From Odoribacter sp. AF15-53 (GTDB taxonomy: Bacteria; Bacteroidota; Bacteroidia; Bacteroidales; Marinifilaceae), in contig NZ_QUHC01000010.1 of assembly GCF_003479425.1 (NCBI RefSeq), positions 62,001 through 126,000 on the forward strand: a stretch of DNA of 64,000 nucleotides, written 5' to 3'. Position 1 is the first letter of the stretch. Every line of letters begins with the position of its first letter. A program made the translations under genes and the position numbers. The notes beneath the pieces are model-generated. The model saw only the letters and a list, made by a program, of their open reading frames with translations, did no database searches and was not told the DNA's origin. Positions 8,021-16,166 of this stretch are shown here, in pieces.

Positions 8021-9778
8021 ATGAGAGTCGGTACGTTTCTGATTGTATGTGTATTGCTATTCGTTTCTTGCGAGGAGAAACGAATAGCAATTGGTGGTTT
8101 ACCGTTTCAGATTACCCGGGGGGAAGAGTGGGGAATTATCGGAATGAATGGTGAGATCAAGATGATCAATGCTTTCGCTCATCAACCTTCTGCTTTGGTG
8201 AACGAGAGGTTGAGTGTTCCGAATGATTCGGGAAAATATGGTTTGTATAGTTTTTCCGGTGAGTTGAAATCGGTATCGCCCAAGAGTTTTACCACTATCG
8301 GTTATTTTTTCGAGGAGGTGACGCTCGCACAAGAAAAGAAGGGTGAGCCGTTGCTCGTGGTGGATAAATTCGGGGAGAAGGTGGCGATTGTGGATAATTA
8401 CCAGGGGCATGAAATACTGATGGCACATAATTTTGAGGAAGGCTTGGCGTTGGTATATACGAACAGCGGGAAGTATGGTTATGTGGATACTCGCGGAGAG
8501 ATGGTAATTAAACCGGTGTACGATTATGCCGTGGATTTTTCGGAAGGGTTGGCCGTTGTGGGTGTTGCCGACGGGGAGGGGCGGTTGGCCTATCAGGTAA
8601 TTAATAAGCAGGGGAACGTTCAATTTTATATTACTTTACAAAACTGCCGGATACATGAGAGATTTGCATGTGGTTGTTTGATGTTCAAGAATTTGGAACA
8701 GAATTATTGCGGGGTTTTGGATCGTGAGGGAAATGTTTGTTTGTACCTGCCGACACGTGTGCAGGAAGTCATGCCGTTCCGTTATGACGCGGCGATATTC
8801 TGGACGGAATCGGGAGTCGGGTTGATGGATAAGGCCGGAAAGGTGTTGATCCCGGCAAATTATGACAATGGACGGGTGATCGGGGAGCGACGGGTGGCGC
8901 TGAAATTGAGGGATAAGTGGGCTCTTTTTGATTTTGAAGGACGACCGCTTTGCGAGTTCGTGTATGATTGGATTTCTGATTTCGAGGGGTGTGCTTTCGC
9001 TCGTAAGAATAGTGTCTATTATTTAATAGATGAACGGGGACAGGTTGTCGGGCCGAATAAGTTTTCTGCCGTTCACTGGGATCAGGAGGCGGTCAGGGAG
9101 TGTCCCCAAGTGTTCACTCGGTATGAAGCGGCGAAGGATTCGATCATCGTGACGGTGAAAGAAGAGAAGAAGGTGGAGAAATCTCCGGAACCTGTTTTGC
9201 CTAAAGCCCGTGTGATAGATAAAAATAATCCTTTCTACCGGGAAGCCAAGCAAGTGCTGGACGGGGGATTGCAGGAGGAAGATGCCTCGAATCGACAGGT
9301 TATATTGAATTATATGGAACATTTCCGGATGGCGTACCCGACGAAAGATATTGATTTCCTGGAGCAGTTGTTTAGCGAGGAGGCGTTGATTGTCGTGGGA
9401 ACGGTGATCAGGAAAGCTCCCTCGAATGAAAGGCTCTATTTGTCCTCCGAGCAGGTACGTTACAGTGTGAAGAGTAAACGTGAGTACCTAAATCATTTGA
9501 AGACGATATTTAGGAGGAATCAGCGTATTGACGTGGAATTTAATGATTTTACGATAAAACGACATCCCACGAAAAAAGGTATATACGGGGTTTCGGTGAA
9601 GCAAAGTTATAAATCGGATACATATTCCGACGAGGGATATCTATTTTTGTTGTGGGATTTTCGGGATCAAACGGCACCCAGGATACACGTGCGCACGTGG
9701 CAGCCCCGCATGGTGGATGAACACACGCCGTTACCCGAACAGGAGATATTTAATATCGGAAGTTTTAATTTGGAATGA
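8021..9778 (+). CDS. WG-repeat lipoprotein with C-terminal NTF2-like domain
   Basis: 585 residues, with lipobox LFVSC (Cys17). Residues ~25-350 are WG-type repeats (EWGIIGMNGEI, KYGLYSFSGEL, KYGYVDTRGEMVIKPVYDYA, GVGLMDKAGKVLIPANYDNG, KWALFDFEGRPL), which form beta-propeller-like binding surfaces. Residues ~415-585 (RQVILNYMEHFRMAYPTKD, LEQLFSEEALIVVG, then KSKREYLNHL) look like an NTF2-like domain found behind such repeats in Bacteroidetes. It lies 50 bases after the fimbrillin gene and overlaps the next gene by 4 bases (ATGA), so the two are translationally coupled. The function is unknown; it is probably a periplasmic or surface scaffold. Confidence 0.75.
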   Translation: MRVGTFLIVCVLLFVSCEEKRIAIGGLPFQITRGEEWGIIGMNGEIKMINAFAHQPSALVNERLSVPNDSGKYGLYSFSGELKSVSPKSFTTIGYFFEEVTLAQEKKGEPLLVVDKFGEKVAIVDNYQGHEILMAHNFEEGLALVYTNSGKYGYVDTRGEMVIKPVYDYAVDFSEGLAVVGVADGEGRLAYQVINKQGNVQFYITLQNCRIHERFACGCLMFKNLEQNYCGVLDREGNVCLYLPTRVQEVMPFRYDAAIFWTESGVGLMDKAGKVLIPANYDNGRVIGERRVALKLRDKWALFDFEGRPLCEFVYDWISDFEGCAFARKNSVYYLIDERGQVVGPNKFSAVHWDQEAVRECPQVFTRYEAAKDSIIVTVKEEKKVEKSPEPVLPKARVIDKNNPFYREAKQVLDGGLQEEDASNRQVILNYMEHFRMAYPTKDIDFLEQLFSEEALIVVGTVIRKAPSNERLYLSSEQVRYSVKSKREYLNHLKTIFRRNQRIDVEFNDFTIKRHPTKKGIYGVSVKQSYKSDTYSDEGYLFLLWDFRDQTAPRIHVRTWQPRMVDEHTPLPEQEIFNIGSFNLE

Positions 9779-10731
9779 TGGGTAAAATAATATTGATAAT
9801 CCTACTGTGTTTTCTGGGGCGTTCGATTGATGCCCAGGAGTTCAAGGTGCATTCTTTCCGTTGTTTGCCGAATGATATCACGGCTTGGATAGATCCGGTG
9901 AGGGATTTAAATGATGAGGCTTGTGCCTTGATAAAAGTGGTAGGTGACCCGGATTTTGTTTTTTCAACTCCTTTAGGGATTGTTTCCCGTAAGAATGAAG
10001 TTGGTGAAATATGGCTTTACGTTCCTCACGGGACGGTGAAATTGACGATTAAGCATCCTCGTTGGGGAGTGTTGAGGGATTATCGTTTTCCGGCGGCACT
10101 GGAGTCCCGATTGACGTATGAATTAGTGATCGCTTCTCCTCCTGAAAAAGTGCAGGAGAAACCTTACCCGGAGGTGCTGAAACGTCCGTTCCGGGGACTG
10201 AAAAATGCTTCGTTGGATTGTTCGCTTCGTCCCGTGTCCGGGGGAAAGTTGCGGGGAGGAAAGCCGGCTTATTTTCTCTTGGCAACCTTGGGGTTACACG
10301 AGGGGGAGGTCGCAAACGGGTTGAGGTTTGGGATCATGAAGCGGCATGGAGGGTGGTTGCACGTGCAAAGTAATTTCCGGTTCCTGTCGATTTTGGGGAA
10401 GTGTAACAAGGCGGGGGAGTTGTCCTCTGGTGAACCGACACCTTATTACAAGAGTTCCGTGTCCCGGGCTTTAAACACGGTGACCGCGGGAGGAATTCAC
10501 CGGGTGATAGGATTGTTGCATGTTTACGAGGGAATTGGTTACGGGGAGCAGCGGGTTGTTTGGGAAACTCTGGAAGGTGTTAAATTACAAAACACGGATT
10601 ATTCGGTAAAAGGATTCGCGGGAGAAGTGGGGGTACTTATGGAGCTGCGTCGGGTGGCGGTTTCTTTTGGAGTGTTGACGATTCAGGGTAAATATTGGGA
10701 ACCGTTGCTGGGTGTCGGGATTAATTTTTAG
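9775..10731 (+). CDS. Exported protein of unknown function, PEGA-like N-terminal part
   Basis: 318 residues. It has a signal peptide with cleavage expected after SIDA (residue ~20) and no lipobox Cys. The segment EIWLYVPHGTVKLTIKHP followed by GVLRDYRFP resembles a PEGA-like surface beta-domain. The C-terminal ~170 residues hold Gly-rich strands ending in WEPLLGVGINF, which resembles an outer-membrane beta-barrel terminus with a final Phe. The start overlaps the WG-repeat gene stop; the ATG at 9778 is an alternative. I do not recognise a specific function. Its coupling to the WG-repeat lipoprotein suggests the two act together at the cell envelope. Confidence 0.6.
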   Translation: MMGKIILIILLCFLGRSIDAQEFKVHSFRCLPNDITAWIDPVRDLNDEACALIKVVGDPDFVFSTPLGIVSRKNEVGEIWLYVPHGTVKLTIKHPRWGVLRDYRFPAALESRLTYELVIASPPEKVQEKPYPEVLKRPFRGLKNASLDCSLRPVSGGKLRGGKPAYFLLATLGLHEGEVANGLRFGIMKRHGGWLHVQSNFRFLSILGKCNKAGELSSGEPTPYYKSSVSRALNTVTAGGIHRVIGLLHVYEGIGYGEQRVVWETLEGVKLQNTDYSVKGFAGEVGVLMELRRVAVSFGVLTIQGKYWEPLLGVGINF

Positions 10732-10734
10732 AGT

Positions 10735-12345
10735 ATGTATAAGTTTTATTTCTATATTATTTGTTGTGTGGTGGTGGGAGCGGCTTGTTCGAACGAGACG
10801 GACCCCACGGTCTTACCCCCGACACTGACTTTGCATGAGGCTACCGGAATTACCCGGAATGAGGCCTGTTTATCCGGGAAAATAGTATTGAACGGGGAGG
10901 GAACGGTACGGGATTGTTATTTCGTGTATGGAAGTTCGCCGGAGGAGATGATACAGGTTGCAGCAACCCGGACGGAGGAGGGTGCGGAGGTTACATTGGA
11001 GGGGTTGAAGGCGGGAACGGAGTATGGTTATTACTTGGAAGTTTCTAATGGAGGTAGTGTGGTACGGACGGGAATGTTGCGTTTTCGTACATCCCCGAAC
11101 ACGGAGCCCGTGTTGGGAGAGATGGTTTTGATTAATAAAGGACCCACGACGGCTGTCGTGCAGTGCGTGTTAGTCGAGAATGGAGGCGAGGCTCTTTCTT
11201 TTCTGGGATTCAAATACCGGGAGGAGACCTCTGCGGAAGAGTTGTTTGTTGCTGCAGAGTCGGGAGAAAAGGGCGTTTTTAGGGCTCGGTTGACAGATTT
11301 GAATTTGTCTACATCCTACATGGTCCGGGCTTATGCCGCCAATGCCGTGGGAGAGATATACACGAGTGAGGTGAAATTTATTACGGACAACGCGATATAT
11401 GTTTCGGAGCCGGGAACGTTGTCGGAGGTGATTAGCGAACGACAGAAATATCAATTAACCGAGATTTCTATTAGCGGAAGATTGAATGGTTCTGATTTCC
11501 GCTTGTTGCGGGATATGTTGGGACGGGGAGTTGAGGGGGAAGTGACTCCCGGTATACTGAGTCGGCTTTACCTGACTGATGTACAGGTTGTCGAGGGGGG
11601 AATGAGTTACTATTCTTCCCGCTATACGGCTAATGATACGTTGGGGTATGGTATGTTTATGAATTGTCGGAATCTTCGGGAAATCGCCTTGCCGAGCACG
11701 ATAAAGGTCGTGGAGAAAGATGCATTCAAGGGGTGTACCGGGTTAACGGTTCTGACGATTCCCGATGAGGTACGAAGTTTTGCCTCCTCGGAGGGGTGTA
11801 GCTCGTTGCAAGAGTTTCGGGTTTCTGTTATGAATTCCGGTTTCACGGCGGAAGACGGTATTTTGTATGACAAGGGGAAAGAGACGTTATTGTTGTATCC
11901 GGAAGGGAGGGCACGGGCTGTATTCGAGATTCCCGAGGGGGTGAAAAAGATTGCCGAATATGCTTTCCTGTATGCACCCGTGGATACTTTGAGCATGGCA
12001 CATTCGGTCACGGTGTTGGGACTTCAGGCGTTTCGAGGTGCCAAGTTTAAGAAAGTTGTTCTTTCCGATGGAATAGCTTCGGTACCGGGTGCGGTTTTTC
12101 AGGAGTGTAGCGGGTTACGCTCCGTGACCTTGGGGAGTGGAACCATGTTTATATCTGATTACAGTTTTGACGGGTGTGTGCTGGAAGAACTACGTGTGTT
12201 GGCAGATATTCCTCCCACGTGTGCATCCAAGGCTTTCGAGGGAGTGGATTTCTTTGATTCGTGCGTGCTTCATGTGCCTGCCGGGAGTAAGAACAGGTAT
12301 CGTTATGCCGATCCTTGGGGAAAGTTTAAACGTATCGTGGAGTAA
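10735..12345 (+). CDS. Surface lipoprotein with FN3-like domains and BspA-type LRRs
   Basis: 536 residues, with lipobox VGAAC (Cys18). Two fibronectin-III-like domains follow (~28-120, with LKAGTEYGYYLEVSNGG; ~128-217, with LSTSYMVRAYAANAVGE). From ~230 there is a BspA-type leucine-rich region (YGMFMNCRNLREIALPSTIKVVEKDAF..., YAFLYAPVDTLSMAHSVTVLGLQAF, FQECSGLRSVTLGSG), ending in the CVLHVPAGSKNRYRYADPWGKFKRI cap usual for this class. Such proteins bind host or other-cell proteins. The LRR type is the same as in the M64 fusion upstream, so the operon carries two LRR surface proteins. It starts 3 bases after the preceding stop. Its 3' end converges with the YhcG-like gene across 8 bases. Confidence 0.85.
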   Translation: MYKFYFYIICCVVVGAACSNETDPTVLPPTLTLHEATGITRNEACLSGKIVLNGEGTVRDCYFVYGSSPEEMIQVAATRTEEGAEVTLEGLKAGTEYGYYLEVSNGGSVVRTGMLRFRTSPNTEPVLGEMVLINKGPTTAVVQCVLVENGGEALSFLGFKYREETSAEELFVAAESGEKGVFRARLTDLNLSTSYMVRAYAANAVGEIYTSEVKFITDNAIYVSEPGTLSEVISERQKYQLTEISISGRLNGSDFRLLRDMLGRGVEGEVTPGILSRLYLTDVQVVEGGMSYYSSRYTANDTLGYGMFMNCRNLREIALPSTIKVVEKDAFKGCTGLTVLTIPDEVRSFASSEGCSSLQEFRVSVMNSGFTAEDGILYDKGKETLLLYPEGRARAVFEIPEGVKKIAEYAFLYAPVDTLSMAHSVTVLGLQAFRGAKFKKVVLSDGIASVPGAVFQECSGLRSVTLGSGTMFISDYSFDGCVLEELRVLADIPPTCASKAFEGVDFFDSCVLHVPAGSKNRYRYADPWGKFKRIVE

Positions 12346-12353
12346 TTTGCTTT

Positions 12354-13478
12354 TTACTCTTCTTGTTCTTCTAACCACTCTTTTAGCTTCATTTGTAGTA
12401 ACTGCTTGTCAGGAAGATAGAGGGCATATTGTTGTGCATAAATATTGGAATTTTTGGGAAGGGTAAGTTCTACTAATGCATCCTTCTTTTCTTTGCAAAG
12501 TAGAATACCGATTGTAGGTTTTTCAAAATCTTGCTTTACATATCGATCATAGTAATTGACGTACATCTGCATTTGCCCCAAATCTTGATGAGCTAATTTG
12601 TCTACTTTTAGATCAATAAGCACGTAGCATTGCAGGAGACGGTTATAGAAAACTAGATCCACATAAAAACTTTCTTCTTCGAAAGTAAATCGCTTTTGAC
12701 GGGCTTCAAATAGAAATCCTTTTCCCAGTTCCAATAAAAATTGTTGTATCTTTCCGATGATGGCATTCTCTAATTTCGTTTCCGAATATGTAATATCCGG
12801 TTTGAGTCCTAAGAATTCCAACGTGAGTGGATTTTTGATAATATCATCTGGTTTATTAAGAGTTTGTCCATCTTTTGCCAAATGCATCACTCCTTTTTTA
12901 TCACGACTAAGAGCTAATCGCTCATATAAGCTAGAACCATATTGTCGTTGTAGTTGTCGAACACTCCAATTTTGTTTTTGACATTCGATTTCATAAAACC
13001 TGCGTTCTTTAGCAGATTCTATGCGCATCAGAATCAAATAATGAGACCATGAGAGCGTAAAAGAATATGTATCCATAGATTTTCTCAACGATATTGCGGA
13101 TTTTTGAATTTGGTCAACACTGTTGACCAAATTGTTAGTAGAAGATTCTATTAATGCTGTTGTTCCGTCCTCTTGAGTAGAATAAATTATAAAAAATTTA
13201 CGACATCTTTTGAGGGTTTCGGTAGACCATCCGTCTCCTAATCGTTTCGTGAGTGATTCTGACACACTTTGCAATATTTGTTTGCCGTATGTTGCTCGTT
13301 CCGCACCATCTTGAACCACTTCTACAATGGCACGACCGATTTCATACTTGGTGATAACTTCAGAGATATTAACCGCACTTGCAATATACGTTCGAGCGTC
13401 CGTAATTAAATGTTCTATACGATTGGTAAGATTGCTAATAACATTATTATTAATATTGCCCGACTTATTATTATTCAT
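12354..13478 (-). CDS. YhcG/DUF1016-family PDDEXK nuclease-like protein
   Basis: 374 residues. The N-terminal DUF1016 domain (~15-190) contains YEIGRAIVEVVQDGAERATYGKQIL, WSTETLKRCRKFF and a LSWSHYLILMRI block. The C-terminal PDDEXK domain (~215-365) contains FYVDLVFYNRLLQCYVLIDLKV, which supplies the D...(D/E)xK nuclease residues, and then QMQMYVNYYD. These proteins are common accessory genes in Bacteroidales, often near restriction or mobile loci; a recombination or defence role is proposed but not settled. The N-terminal part carries a long Ser/Asn-rich insert after the first helices. It is a lone minus-strand gene between two plus-strand regions, like the KilA-N gene. Confidence 0.87.
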   Translation of the reverse strand: MNNNKSGNINNNVISNLTNRIEHLITDARTYIASAVNISEVITKYEIGRAIVEVVQDGAERATYGKQILQSVSESLTKRLGDGWSTETLKRCRKFFIIYSTQEDGTTALIESSTNNLVNSVDQIQKSAISLRKSMDTYSFTLSWSHYLILMRIESAKERRFYEIECQKQNWSVRQLQRQYGSSLYERLALSRDKKGVMHLAKDGQTLNKPDDIIKNPLTLEFLGLKPDITYSETKLENAIIGKIQQFLLELGKGFLFEARQKRFTFEEESFYVDLVFYNRLLQCYVLIDLKVDKLAHQDLGQMQMYVNYYDRYVKQDFEKPTIGILLCKEKKDALVELTLPKNSNIYAQQYALYLPDKQLLQMKLKEWLEEQEE

Positions 13479-13502
13479 GCGTTATAAATTTATCTGTGAC
13501 CA

Positions 13503-13510
13503 TAAAGGTA
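13503..13510 (-). promoter_or_regulatory. Candidate -7 box for the YhcG-like gene
   Basis: TACCTTTA on the minus strand, 24 bases before the ATG. It is the same octamer as upstream of the KilA-N gene (2263-2270), and about 15 bases of flank are also similar. No -33 element is evident. Confidence 0.4.
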
Positions 13511-13633
13511 CGAATAATTCAATGATTTTGAGATATTATGACATGTAGATCGAATTTTTTATTTATTCTATTCGATTGTATTGGTAAGGAAGGTAAACTG
13601 ATGTTTCTGTCCTTTGCTCCCATAGAAACGCAC

Positions 13634-14767
13634 TCAGAGTTTCTCCCGGATGTTTCTTATTTCCCGTTTCACGTCGAGTTGTATGTTGGTCAGGAGTCTT
13701 TTGTATACCGGGGTTTCACGTTGATTTGATTCCGGGAAATCGGTATTCAAGGCTTTTTGTAGGGCCTGATGCAGTAGCAGGCTATCTTGGACCAATTCTT
13801 GGCGGTTTGCCGAATACCGGTTTATATTCCGGTGTAAGCGATTTTTTTCTTGTAAGAGGGTGTGGTGATAGGTACTACTGGTTGAGAAGTTACTGTATAC
13901 TTGTGTGATCGTGTTTTTGTCCGGGGATTTGTTTCCGGCAAAAGGGTATTGGAGGTAAAGAAAGGTTACTGCGAAGGAGACAAGGATAAACACGGCGTAT
14001 TTGTAGATTGTTCTGAAAGATTTGCTTTTCAGGGATTCTACTATTTCCGAGGTATTGTTGAAACGCAAATTCGGGTCCTGACAGGTACATTTTTGGGCGA
14101 TGGAGGCTAGTTTGCGATCTTTTAGGATAATTGATAGCTCCTCGATGATGATGCCCAAGGAATAGATGTCTGTTCTGCAATCCAGTGTCGCATTTGGGTT
14201 TAGTTGCTCCGGGGCGAGGTATTTTTCTGTTCCGGCTGGAATTTTCAGGATTTCGTAATCATCACAATCAGCAAGTCCGAAATCAATGAGTTTGACATTG
14301 TTCCCGTTATGCGTGATAAGAATATTATTGGGTTTCAGGTCTTTGTGGATCAGTTGTTTGCTATGAATGTACTGCAAGGCATTACATATTTCCGTGATGA
14401 ATTTGTAGGCTAGAGCTTGGGTCAGTTTACCTTGTTCGATAAAAGTGGTTAACGGGATACCGTCGATGTATTCCAGTACGATGTAATTGCCCAAAAGATC
14501 GTTTTTCTCCCACCCCAAGGTGTGACGAATGTTAGGGTGGTCCAGTTGATAACCGATATTGAATTCTTTTAGCAAGAGTTGCTTGTAGAATTCTTGCGAG
14601 GAATAGAAGGGTTGCAGGCTTTTCAGGATATGCAGTTTTCCATACCGGCGGCATAGGTGTAGTCTGCTGAATCCATTGGCCGGGGTATAAAATTCTTTCA
14701 GGTCCGTGTATATATCCAAGGTTATATCCTCTCCGAAAAAGCCGGATGATAAAGTTTCCTCATTCAT
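13634..14767 (-). CDS. Membrane-anchored Hanks-type Ser/Thr protein kinase
   Basis: 377 residues. The kinase domain spans ~20-250: Lys49 (LHILKSL) as the ATP-anchoring lysine, Glu68 in helix C, the catalytic loop HKDLKPNN (His141, Asp143, Asn148), DFG at 162-164, then APEQ and DIYSLGIIIEEL. The glycine-rich loop is poorly conserved (TPANGFSRL). One transmembrane segment follows (~255-275, YAVFILVSFAVTFLYLQY), then an extracytoplasmic ~100-residue helical tail. The start ATG overlaps the stop of the upstream 190-residue gene by one base (TAATG), so translation is coupled. Active kinase is likely. The substrate is unknown; the divergent ECF sigma/SusC locus is a plausible but unproven target. 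Confidence 0.9.
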   Translation of the reverse strand: MNEETLSSGFFGEDITLDIYTDLKEFYTPANGFSRLHLCRRYGKLHILKSLQPFYSSQEFYKQLLLKEFNIGYQLDHPNIRHTLGWEKNDLLGNYIVLEYIDGIPLTTFIEQGKLTQALAYKFITEICNALQYIHSKQLIHKDLKPNNILITHNGNNVKLIDFGLADCDDYEILKIPAGTEKYLAPEQLNPNATLDCRTDIYSLGIIIEELSIILKDRKLASIAQKCTCQDPNLRFNNTSEIVESLKSKSFRTIYKYAVFILVSFAVTFLYLQYPFAGNKSPDKNTITQVYSNFSTSSTYHHTLLQEKNRLHRNINRYSANRQELVQDSLLLHQALQKALNTDFPESNQRETPVYKRLLTNIQLDVKREIRNIREKL

Positions 14768-15339
14768 TATGTCAGTTGATTGATTAAAGTGAGTCCCCCG
14801 TTACGTCCGGCTATGAAGGGCGGTGTTTTTTGGTTATCTCTTAAAATGTAGGATAACAGCAAGGGTTGGCCCATTAGAAAACAAGCTGTTTCGAAGCAGT
14901 CGCCTTTTCTCAGCTTGGATTGCTTCGAGTCGATAACCTGAAAACGGGCTTCCCCGTGGTATTGCAAGCGCAAGTAACGATTAGGCGACCAGCCTATTTC
15001 TATCTCGTCTCCCGGTTTCAAATTCTGTACTTGTATTTGTCGCGTGGTGAAGAATGATGAATTGTACATCGTGCTGGTTTTCAGGTGATGACAGAAATCG
15101 CTGAAACAGGTGAAACCGATGTACCGGGATAATAAATCCAAGGTTTGAGTACGCGGCTGGTGCGTGTCGTTGACATATCCCCACAAGCGTTTTAACGTGG
15201 AGGTGGAGATCAGGTAACCGTGTTCGGATTTTAGATGAAGAGAGAATTCGTCGAAATCGGTCGTGGTAAGTAAATTCCGAGAATACTTTTTTCCGACTAA
15301 TGCTAGTAACTCCATTATTTCCGGTTTCAATTCATTCAT
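14767..15339 (-). CDS. Hypothetical protein paired with the Ser/Thr kinase
   Basis: 190 residues with no signal peptide or membrane segment. The N-terminal ~85 residues (LLTTTDFDEFSLHLKSEHGYLISTSTLKRLWGYV, then TLDLLSRYIGFTCFSDFCHHL) are helical and look like a compact DNA- or protein-binding domain seen upstream of such kinases in Bacteroidetes. The C-terminal half (QVQNLKPGDEIEIGWSPNRYLRLQYHGE) looks like a small beta-domain. It is the first gene of a two-gene operon. It may be a regulator or substrate of the kinase. I do not recognise a named family. Confidence 0.65.
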   Translation of the reverse strand: MNELKPEIMELLALVGKKYSRNLLTTTDFDEFSLHLKSEHGYLISTSTLKRLWGYVNDTHQPRTQTLDLLSRYIGFTCFSDFCHHLKTSTMYNSSFFTTRQIQVQNLKPGDEIEIGWSPNRYLRLQYHGEARFQVIDSKQSKLRKGDCFETACFLMGQPLLLSYILRDNQKTPPFIAGRNGGLTLINQLT

Positions 15340-15372
15340 TCGATATAAAATTAAACTGATGATAAATCATGA

Positions 15373-15380
15373 CAAATTTA
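15373..15380 (-). promoter_or_regulatory. Candidate -7 box for the kinase operon
   Basis: TAAATTTG on the minus strand matches TAnnTTTG, 33 bases before the start at 15339. It lies in the 196-bp divergent region shared with the ECF sigma gene. No clear -33 box was found. Confidence 0.4.
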
Positions 15381-15476
15381 CTAGAATATGGCGGAATAGA
15401 AAAATTTTTAAACGGATAAAAGTATGTCAAAAGGGGCGTGAACGTTCATTTTTGTATTTTTGTACACGAAGTATGT

Positions 15477-15505
15477 TTTGAAAGAATTTTAAATCACTAT
15501 ATTTG
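15477..15505 (+). promoter_or_regulatory. Candidate promoter of the first ECF sigma gene
   Basis: TATATTTG at 15498-15505 fits TAnnTTTG exactly. TTTG at 15477-15480 lies 17 bases upstream as a slightly close -33 element. A second exact -7-like box (TATTTTTG) is at 15455-15462. The start codon follows 30 bases after the main box. Confidence 0.5.
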
Positions 15506-15535
15506 TCTAATGGGTGATGAAGAATATATGTCGAT

Positions 15536-16087
15536 ATGATAGATGAGCAGTTGATTTTATCCGGGGTAAACCGCAAGAATGAAAAGGCTTGGAAGAGTCT
15601 TTACGAGCATTACTATGCGGCATTGTGTGCCTACGTGAACCGGATTTTGAAGGGATCGGAGAGTACGGAGGATTTGGTGCAAGAGGTTTTTATCGCGATC
15701 TGGAAATCGGATAAGAAATTTGATTCCCTGCAGGATTTGACTCGTTATTTGTACCGGGCATGTTATAATAATGCTTTGGTATTCGTGCGGAATAACCAGA
15801 TCCATGATACGATTCTGAATTCTATCGGGGCCGAAAGTGATTTTACCGCTGATGACGTGTACGCCCAGACTGTACGGGAGGAGGTTACCCGGCAGTTGTA
15901 CGTGTATATCGAGGCCCTGCCTTCGGAGCAGAAGAAAGTGATTTTGATGAGTATCGAGGGGTATTCGTGGGATGAGATCGCGGAAAAATTGGGTGTTAGT
16001 GTGAACACGGTGAAGACGCATAAAAGTCGAGGGTTCAAATCGTTACGTTCTAAACTTCAGGATTCCGTGTGCCTGTTTTTAATTTAA
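15536..16087 (+). CDS. ECF RNA polymerase sigma factor (SusC locus 1)
   Basis: 183 residues. Sigma-70 region 2 spans ~20-90 (AWKSLYEHYYAALCAYVNRIL, EDLVQEVFIAIWKS, LYRACYNNALVFVRNN) and region 4 ~120-175 (LPSEQKKVILMSIEGYSWDEIAEKLGVSVNTVKTHKSRGFKSLR). Family members direct transcription of the adjacent SusC/SusD operon when the partner FecR releases them. fecR begins 79 bases downstream, with a candidate ECF promoter in the gap. It resembles the orphan sigma at 62174 more than the one at 31837 (shared KNExxWxxLY and YAAxCxYV patterns). Confidence 0.93.
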   Translation: MIDEQLILSGVNRKNEKAWKSLYEHYYAALCAYVNRILKGSESTEDLVQEVFIAIWKSDKKFDSLQDLTRYLYRACYNNALVFVRNNQIHDTILNSIGAESDFTADDVYAQTVREEVTRQLYVYIEALPSEQKKVILMSIEGYSWDEIAEKLGVSVNTVKTHKSRGFKSLRSKLQDSVCLFLI

Positions 16088-16110
16088 TTGAAAAAAAAAA
16101 TGACTACTCG

Positions 16111-16140
16111 TGTCATCTGAAATCGGGAGTTGTGTATTAT
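16111..16140 (+). promoter_or_regulatory. Candidate ECF-type promoter upstream of fecR 1
   Basis: TGTCATCT at 16111-16118, then TGTATTAT at 16133-16140. The second sigma-fecR gap has the matching TGTCACCC and GTGATTAT at nearly the same spacing (32412-32442). The shared position and sequence suggest the element read by the neighbouring ECF sigma factor. This is inference from two examples. Confidence 0.4.
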
Positions 16141-16166
16141 GAGTATACAAAGTGAACCGATAATAG

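Noticed and set aside
12137..12466. 109-residue plus-strand frame across the FN3/LRR gene end
   Set aside because: It overlaps two well-supported genes in another frame and shows no domain or start signal.
13538..13729. 63-residue plus-strand frame between the YhcG-like and kinase genes
   Set aside because: Half of it is antisense to the kinase 3' end; no conserved features.
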